Positions 59,680 to 64,000 of a DNA stretch of 64,000 nucleotides are shown piece after piece (the first letter of the stretch is position 1; each line of letters begins with the position of its first letter). Origin of the DNA: Rhodoferax sp. WC2427 (GTDB taxonomy: Bacteria; Pseudomonadota; Gammaproteobacteria; Burkholderiales; Burkholderiaceae_C); NCBI RefSeq assembly GCF_040822085.1, contig NZ_CP162006.1, positions 3,410,001 to 3,474,000 on the forward strand. The letters run 5' to 3'. The position numbers and the translations under genes were made by a program. The notes under the pieces are model-generated. The model saw nothing but the letters and a program-made list of their open reading frames with translations. It did not search any database and was not told the DNA's origin.

Positions 59680-61026
59680 TTATTTCGCAGCAGAAGCAGC
59701 AGCACTGGCGGGCGCAACCGGTGCTTTTTCTGCAGCTGGCGCGGCGGGAGCCGAGCCAGGCGCCGCGGGCGCGCCAGGGGCGGCACCGGGTGCAGCGGCC
59801 ACGTAGGGCACGGGCTTGACCGTCATGCCGGGTTCGTGGGCCTTGATGAAGCCTTCGACCAGCACGCGGTCACCGCTTTGCACGCCCTTGGTGACGATCC
59901 ACTCGCCCTTGGTCCAGCCGTCGAGTTCCACGGGACGCGGGGCCAGCTTGTCGTCGGGGGTGACCAGAAACACGATCTTGCCCATAGGGCTGTCGATCAC
60001 CGCACGCTGTGGCACGCTGATGGAGTTGGGGCGGCTGGCGCCGCTGAGCAGCACGCGCACAAACTGGCCGGGGCGCAACACGCCATCGGGGTTGGGGATT
60101 TCAGCCCGGGCATCGAAGCTGCCGGTGGTGGGGTTGAGCCGTTCGCCGGTGAAGTTGAGCTTGCCGGTGCGCGGGTAGGTGCTGCCGTCGGCCAGTTTGA
60201 CGTTCACGCTGAAGCCCAGGCTGCCATTGGCCGCCTTCTTGCCGGGCACGGCCAGTTGGCCCGAACCCACCTGCTTGGTGATGCGCAACATGTCGGCCTC
60301 GGACACGCTGAAGTTCACATACATCGGGTTGGTTTGCACAATCGTGGTCAGCAGGCTGTCGGTGGCCGAGACCAGGTTGCCGTCGGACTTGGCGGCGGCG
60401 CCGGTGGTGCCGCTGATGGGCGCCACCACGGTGGTGTAGCCCAGGTTCAGGCGGGCCTCGTTGGCCTGGGCCTGCGCCTGCTTCAAGGTGGCGGCAGCGG
60501 ATTCGGCGGCCGACTTGGCGTCGTCAAATTCTTTCTGGCTGATGGCTTTCTCGGCCACCAGCGGGGCCAGACGGGCCTGGTCGCGCTGCGCCTGGTTGAC
60601 CTTGGCCTGGGCCACGGCCACGGCGGCCTCGGCAGAGGCGGCCTGGGTCTGGAAGTTGGCCGGGTCGATCTGGAACAACGGCGTGCCCGCTTTCACGGTA
60701 GCCCCCTCTTCGAACAGGCGCTTGCTCAGAATGCCGGCAACACGGGCCCGCACCTCGGTTTCGCGCGAACCGGCGGTCTGGCCCACGTACTCCAGCTCGA
60801 CCGCGTGGTCTTGCGCCTTCACGGTCACCACCGACACCTCGGGCGGTGGCATGGCACCGCCGGGGGCACCGGCCTGGCCCGCAGACTTGCCGCATGCCAC
60901 CAGGGCCAAAGGCAGAGCCGCTAACAAGAAAGGCGACATCCACCGCTGGCGCAAGGAACGCGCCTTGGATGCAGGATGGGGATGGTCGATCGAGGAAACA
61001 CGAGTCGGTGCGATGGACATAAACAT
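59680..61026 (-). CDS. RND efflux periplasmic adaptor (MexA/AcrA type)
   Basis: A 448-aa lipoprotein adaptor. A longer-than-usual N-terminal lead precedes the lipobox LALVAC (Cys ~46). Then come the membrane-proximal and lipoyl domains (VEVRARVAGILSKRLFEEGA), an alpha-hairpin and the beta-barrel (GYTTVVAPISGTTGAAAKSD). The C-terminus is an Ala/Pro-rich tail of ~45 residues beyond the usual end. Start is uncertain between 61026 and 61020; neither has a ribosome site. It is first gene of the pump operon and is divergent from the TetR repressor. Confidence 0.93.
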   Translation of the reverse strand: MFMSIAPTRVSSIDHPHPASKARSLRQRWMSPFLLAALPLALVACGKSAGQAGAPGGAMPPPEVSVVTVKAQDHAVELEYVGQTAGSRETEVRARVAGILSKRLFEEGATVKAGTPLFQIDPANFQTQAASAEAAVAVAQAKVNQAQRDQARLAPLVAEKAISQKEFDDAKSAAESAAATLKQAQAQANEARLNLGYTTVVAPISGTTGAAAKSDGNLVSATDSLLTTIVQTNPMYVNFSVSEADMLRITKQVGSGQLAVPGKKAANGSLGFSVNVKLADGSTYPRTGKLNFTGERLNPTTGSFDARAEIPNPDGVLRPGQFVRVLLSGASRPNSISVPQRAVIDSPMGKIVFLVTPDDKLAPRPVELDGWTKGEWIVTKGVQSGDRVLVEGFIKAHEPGMTVKPVPYVAAAPGAAPGAPAAPGSAPAAPAAEKAPVAPASAAASAAK

Positions 61027-61056
61027 AGTAAGGTTTAATAAGGTTGATGTAGTATC

Positions 61057-61074
61057 ACATACATTCGTGTATGT
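61057..61074. promoter_or_regulatory. AcrR/TetR-type operator
   Basis: ACATACA-TTCG-TGTATGT: a perfect 7-bp inverted repeat with 4-bp centre, between the divergent adaptor and tetR genes. It closely resembles the E. coli AcrR site as I remember it (TACATACATTTGTGAATGTA). It would let the regulator repress both its own gene and the pump. Confidence 0.85.
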
Positions 61075-61116
61075 TTACTTTGAGTTCGTTAGTAACCCGC
61101 AAGCAACTTTCCCGCC

Positions 61117-61755
61117 ATGGCCAGAAAAACTAAAGAAGACGCAGAGCATACCTACGCCACCCTGCTAGAGGCTGCGGAACAAGTGTTTTTTGACAAAGGT
61201 GTTGCCCACACCACGCTGGCCGATATTGCCAGCGCCGCAGGCATGACGCGGGGTGCCATCTACTGGCATTTCAAGGACAAGGGTGCGCTGCTGAAGGCCC
61301 TGTTCGAGCAGGCCACGCTGCCCATGGAGAACATGCTGGCCGAGGCCACCGTGAACACCCCCGCCGACCCGCTGGAAGCCCTGCGCCACATGTGCGTGCA
61401 GGCCCTGACCACGCTGGCCGCGTCACCCCGCCAGCAACGAATATTTAACATACTTTTTCACAAATGTGAGAACGTGGGGGAAGTGGCCGACGTACTGGAG
61501 CATGAGCTCGAATGCCGCGACGAATGCATGGCCAAGTTTGAAGACATCCTGCAACAAGCCATTGCCCAGGGCCAGCTGCCCGCCGACACCGACGTGTTTC
61601 TGAGCCTGCAGACCCTGCACAACTTCACCATGGGCACCATGCGCGAATGGTTGCTGGAACCCACCAGCTATGCGCTGGCCAGCGCCGCCCCGGCCATGGT
61701 GGACATGCTGATCGCCGGGCTGCGCACCTGCCCGCCCCGGGTTAAACCCGGCTAA
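61117..61755 (+). CDS. TetR-family repressor of the RND pump (AcrR/TtgR-like)
   Basis: 212 aa. The N-terminal HTH is ADIASAAGMTRGAIYWHFKD (~33-52), the near-invariant AcrR-type recognition helix. The C-terminal ligand domain contains QRIFNILFHKCENVGE and ends with the usual helices. It should dissociate from the operator at 61057 when a drug or solvent binds. Divergent from the pump operon, 90 bp apart. Confidence 0.94.
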   Translation: MARKTKEDAEHTYATLLEAAEQVFFDKGVAHTTLADIASAAGMTRGAIYWHFKDKGALLKALFEQATLPMENMLAEATVNTPADPLEALRHMCVQALTTLAASPRQQRIFNILFHKCENVGEVADVLEHELECRDECMAKFEDILQQAIAQGQLPADTDVFLSLQTLHNFTMGTMREWLLEPTSYALASAAPAMVDMLIAGLRTCPPRVKPG

Positions 61756-61788
61756 GAACGCTCCAGGCGCCGGGTTACAGTGCGCGTC

Positions 61789-62181
61789 ATGCAAGGCCTG
61801 CACCTCACCGCCGATCTCCACCACTGCGATTGCGATAGCGCCTGGCTGCTGGACGCGCGGCTGCTGGGCGTGGCCTGCCGCGACGCGGTGCAGGCCGCCG
61901 GCCTGCAGGCGGTGGCCGAGCTGTTCCATGGTTTTCCGGCCACTTCGCAGGGCCCTGGCGGTGTTACAGCTACTATTTTGCTAGCAGAGTCACACCTGTG
62001 CGTGCACACCTGGCCGGAGCTGCGCGGCGTGACGCTGGATGTGTACGTGTGCAACTTCGGTGCCGACCACTCGGCCCAGGCCCGGGCGCTGATGGACGGG
62101 TTGATTGCCTTGTTTGCCCCCAACTTGGTGCAGCGGCACAGCCTGCAGCGCGGGGCGGAGGCCCCAGAGCGCCCTTTCTAG
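61789..62181 (+). CDS. speD: S-adenosylmethionine decarboxylase proenzyme (class Ia)
   Basis: 130 aa. Makes decarboxylated SAM for spermidine synthesis. It self-cleaves at LLAESHLCVHTWPE: Ser68 becomes the pyruvoyl group, with His73 and a later Cys (VYVCNFGAD) as processing/catalytic residues. The start at ATG 61789 gives the standard length; a GTG at 61780 is possible. The codons just before the cleavage site (ACT ATT TTG CTA GCA) are AT-rich and rare compared with the rest of the gene, and their sequence resembles part of the dispersed hairpin repeat. No speE is adjacent. Confidence 0.94.
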   Translation: MQGLHLTADLHHCDCDSAWLLDARLLGVACRDAVQAAGLQAVAELFHGFPATSQGPGGVTATILLAESHLCVHTWPELRGVTLDVYVCNFGADHSAQARALMDGLIALFAPNLVQRHSLQRGAEAPERPF

Positions 62182-62201
62182 ACTCGCGCGCCAAATCAGG
62201 C

Positions 62202-62235
62202 TATAGCGCTTAATCTATAAGCGTTATCAGCTATC
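62202..62235. repeat. Dispersed intergenic hairpin repeat, copy 6
   Basis: TATAGCGCTTA-ATC-TATAAGCGTTATCAGCTAT. A diverged copy with intact GCGCTTA/TAAGCG pairing, 20 bp after speD. The remainder of the gap to 62411 shows no gene; a 62-codon frame there has no ribosome site or family features. Confidence 0.55.
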
Positions 62236-62411
62236 AAAACTATAGTAATTTTGGGCACTATGCGGTCTACCGCACAGACCCGCGCTGTCACCGGAGGCAG
62301 ACTGGCATTCAAACTGCATGCAATTTTGGTACTACTCTGGTTGCACACAGCCCCTATTCCGTTTGGCACACGGTTTTCAGCTGACGCTGCCATCCCCCAG
62401 GAGATGTTGAC

Positions 62412-62852
62412 ATGCCCCTTCCCCCGCACTCGACCGTGAGCGCATCGGTCCACGGAACGCTGACCCAGCGCGCTGGTGGCTCGCCCGATGTCAGCGCCAT
62501 GGTGGAGGCGGTCAGCCGCACCTGGCAATTCATGGCGGCGCAGCTGGAGCCGGTAATCGGGGAACGTGGCGTGGGCGTGCTGCTGGACCGTGCCTTGCAC
62601 CTGACCGGCAAGAACTTTCCCTGGTTGGTAGACCCCGGCCCGCCACAGGACCACGCCGACCGGCTGACCCGCCTGCAGGCCCGTTTCGCCAGCCGCGATC
62701 TCCAGGAATCGGCGGCAGCGGGTTGCGCCTTGCTGGTGACCTTTACCGAGTTGCTGGCCAGCCTGATTGGTGACTCGTTGACCGAACGCCTGCTGGCGTC
62801 CGTCTGGCTGGACGCCCCTCCCCCTTCCGACCAGGACCACCCCCATGGCTAA
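62412..62852 (+). CDS. Hypothetical protein cotranslated with a KaiC-like ATPase
   Basis: 146 aa, no family recognised. The middle is helical (VSAMVEAVSRTWQFMAAQLE, VIGERGVGVLLDRALHLTG) and the composition is soluble. It has AGGAG eight bases upstream. Its stop codon lies inside the start of the KaiC-like gene (8-bp overlap), so the two are produced together and probably interact. It could be a sensor or regulatory partner of the ATPase; there is no similarity to KaiA or KaiB that I can see. Confidence 0.75.
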   Translation: MPLPPHSTVSASVHGTLTQRAGGSPDVSAMVEAVSRTWQFMAAQLEPVIGERGVGVLLDRALHLTGKNFPWLVDPGPPQDHADRLTRLQARFASRDLQESAAAGCALLVTFTELLASLIGDSLTERLLASVWLDAPPPSDQDHPHG

Positions 62853-64000
62853 ACCAGTGACCATACGCCGACTTGCCACGGGCGTGCCCGGACTGGATGC
62901 CATTCTGGGCGGTGGCCTGCCCGAGTTCTCCTTCAACCTGGTGACCGGACCGCCCGGCTCGGGCAAAACCACCCTGGCGCACCAGCTGATGTTTGCCCTG
63001 GCCACGCCAGAGCAACCCGCGCTGTTCTTCACTGCCCTGGGCGAGCCACCCTGGAAGATGCTCCGCTACCAGCAGCAGTTTTTGTTTTTTGACGCCGACA
63101 AAGTCGGCAGCTGCGTGCATTTCATCGATCTGGGAAGCGAACTGGCCCAGGGCGATTTTGAGCAGGTGCTGGCGCGCATTGCCGCCGAGGTCAAAGCGCT
63201 GGGCCCGGCCTTTGTATTTGTGGACTCATTCCGCTCGGTGCTGGCCGAGGCCCACCTGCGCGACGGCAGCATGATGGGCATGCGCCGTTTCACCCAACAG
63301 CTGGGCACCCTGCTTGCGGGCTGGCAAACCACCAGCTTTCTGATCGGCGAATATTCCCCCCACACCGACCCGCACCCGGTGTTTACCGTGGCCGATGGCA
63401 TCCTGGCGCTGGACCAGAGCGTGCAGCGCAACTCCATGGTGCGCAAGATCCAGGTGATGAAAATGCGCGGCCAGGCCACCAGCCCCGGGGTCCATACCCT
63501 GCGCATCACCGGCAACGGCTTGACCATCTTTCCGTCGGCGGTGGTGCGCGACGACAACAGCGCCACGCCGCCGGTGAACACACCGGTGCGCACCGAAACC
63601 CGCATCCCCATGGGCGTCCCGCTGCTCGATGCCATGCTGGGCGGTGGCCTGCCCGCGGGGTACTCGCTGCTGGTGGCCGGGCCGTCCGGCTCGGGCAAGA
63701 CCATTCTGGCCACCGCCTTTTTGCAGGAAGGCGTACGCCTGGGCGAGACGGGGGTGATTGTGGCTTTTGAGCAAACCCCCAGCCGCTCGCGCACCCACAC
63801 CATCGACGACATGGTGCGCGCGGGTTGCCTGGGGCTGATCAACACCCGCCTGACCGACCTGTCGGTGGATGAGATCGTGCAGCAGATGGTGCACAACATC
63901 ACCAGCCTGAAGGCCACCCGGGTGGTGATCGACTCGCTGTCGGGCTTTGAACTGGCGGTGGCCCCCACTTTCCGGGAGGACTTTCGCGAGTCGCTGTTTC
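62845..64000 (+). CDS. KaiC-like double-domain ATPase (3' end outside window)
   Basis: At least 385 residues of a RecA-fold protein with two KaiC-type domains. Domain 1: TGVPGLDAILGGGLPE, Walker A TGPPGSGKTTLA (~34-45), and FVFVDSFRSVL as Walker B. Domain 2: MGVPLLDAMLGGGLPAG, Walker A AGPSGSGKTILA (~278-289), and VVIDSLSGFELAV. The paired catalytic glutamates of cyanobacterial KaiC appear as ALGEPP in domain 1 and AFEQTP in domain 2, so each retains only one. The reading frame runs off the window. Non-cyanobacterial KaiC homologues act in stress response or signalling; a clock role is not implied. Confidence 0.92.
   Translation, partial: MAKPVTIRRLATGVPGLDAILGGGLPEFSFNLVTGPPGSGKTTLAHQLMFALATPEQPALFFTALGEPPWKMLRYQQQFLFFDADKVGSCVHFIDLGSELAQGDFEQVLARIAAEVKALGPAFVFVDSFRSVLAEAHLRDGSMMGMRRFTQQLGTLLAGWQTTSFLIGEYSPHTDPHPVFTVADGILALDQSVQRNSMVRKIQVMKMRGQATSPGVHTLRITGNGLTIFPSAVVRDDNSATPPVNTPVRTETRIPMGVPLLDAMLGGGLPAGYSLLVAGPSGSGKTILATAFLQEGVRLGETGVIVAFEQTPSRSRTHTIDDMVRAGCLGLINTRLTDLSVDEIVQQMVHNITSLKATRVVIDSLSGFELAVAPTFREDFRESLF

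Noticed and set aside
62251..62439. 62-codon frame between speD and the KaiC unit
   Set aside because: No ribosome site, unusual composition and overlap with the start of the better supported 146-aa gene.
62845..64000. Circadian clock KaiC
   Set aside because: No KaiA/KaiB, changed catalytic Glu pairs and a heterotrophic betaproteobacterial context; KaiC-like ATPase is the safer call.

Overview
The window (64 kb, GC-rich) reads as a chromosome segment of a Gram-negative betaproteobacterium, most likely a Comamonadaceae/Rhodoferax-like Burkholderiales. That placement is an inference from the 16-stranded porin type, the proteobacterial-type GshA and CydDCABX genes, and a family of intergenic hairpin repeats built around TGCGCTTAT that I recall as common in that family. 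No rRNA is present; there is one tRNA gene.

Region 1 (1-8.6 kb) is a sugar uptake and oxidation operon, all on the + strand and mostly overlapping by 1-4 bp: two ABC sugar permeases (the first cut by the window start), a porin, a Gfo/Idh/MocA dehydrogenase, an aldose 1-epimerase, an SMP-30 lactonase, an SDR dehydrogenase and a GabD-like aldehyde dehydrogenase. A 169-bp imperfect palindrome separates it from a TauE/SafE permease. Region 2 (8.6-24.8 kb) is core chromosome: a PEP-CTERM phytase-like protein, queF, a 2OG-Fe(II) oxygenase, yaaA, a hybrid histidine kinase with a periplasmic binding protein, a lipase with its foldase, a GAF-GGDEF cyclase, valS, a TusA-like protein, a Nudix hydrolase and cysM.

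Region 3 (24.9-45.45 kb) is a ~20.5-kb genomic island integrated in a tRNA-Leu(CAA) gene. It is bounded by a 55-bp direct repeat (two mismatches) and begins with a tyrosine integrase. Its left half is an integrated plasmid remnant: a HTH protein, a RepA-like initiator, an iteron origin with a DnaA box, a VirB6/TrbL-like protein and an EexN entry-exclusion lipoprotein, interrupted by a stand-alone PD-(D/E)xK protein and an IS3 remnant. Its right half is a five-gene set: a ribbon-helix-helix regulator behind three identical palindromic operators, two DNA amino-methyltransferases, a 1080-aa methylase with an N-terminal nuclease-like segment, and an 888-aa Rad50/SMC-like ATPase. This is the best candidate for an undescribed methylation-associated defence system.

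Region 4 (45.5-64 kb) is chromosome again. A GbsR/MarR regulator converges on cydDCABX (bd oxidase plus its CydDC exporter). The cyd promoter is near-consensus and is followed by a perfect 46-bp palindrome, a likely operator. Then come a META-domain lipoprotein, gshA behind a perfect 21-bp-stem hairpin, a tripartite RND efflux operon with a divergent TetR repressor and an AcrR-like operator, speD, and a two-gene unit of an unknown 146-aa protein and a double-domain KaiC-like ATPase cut by the window end.
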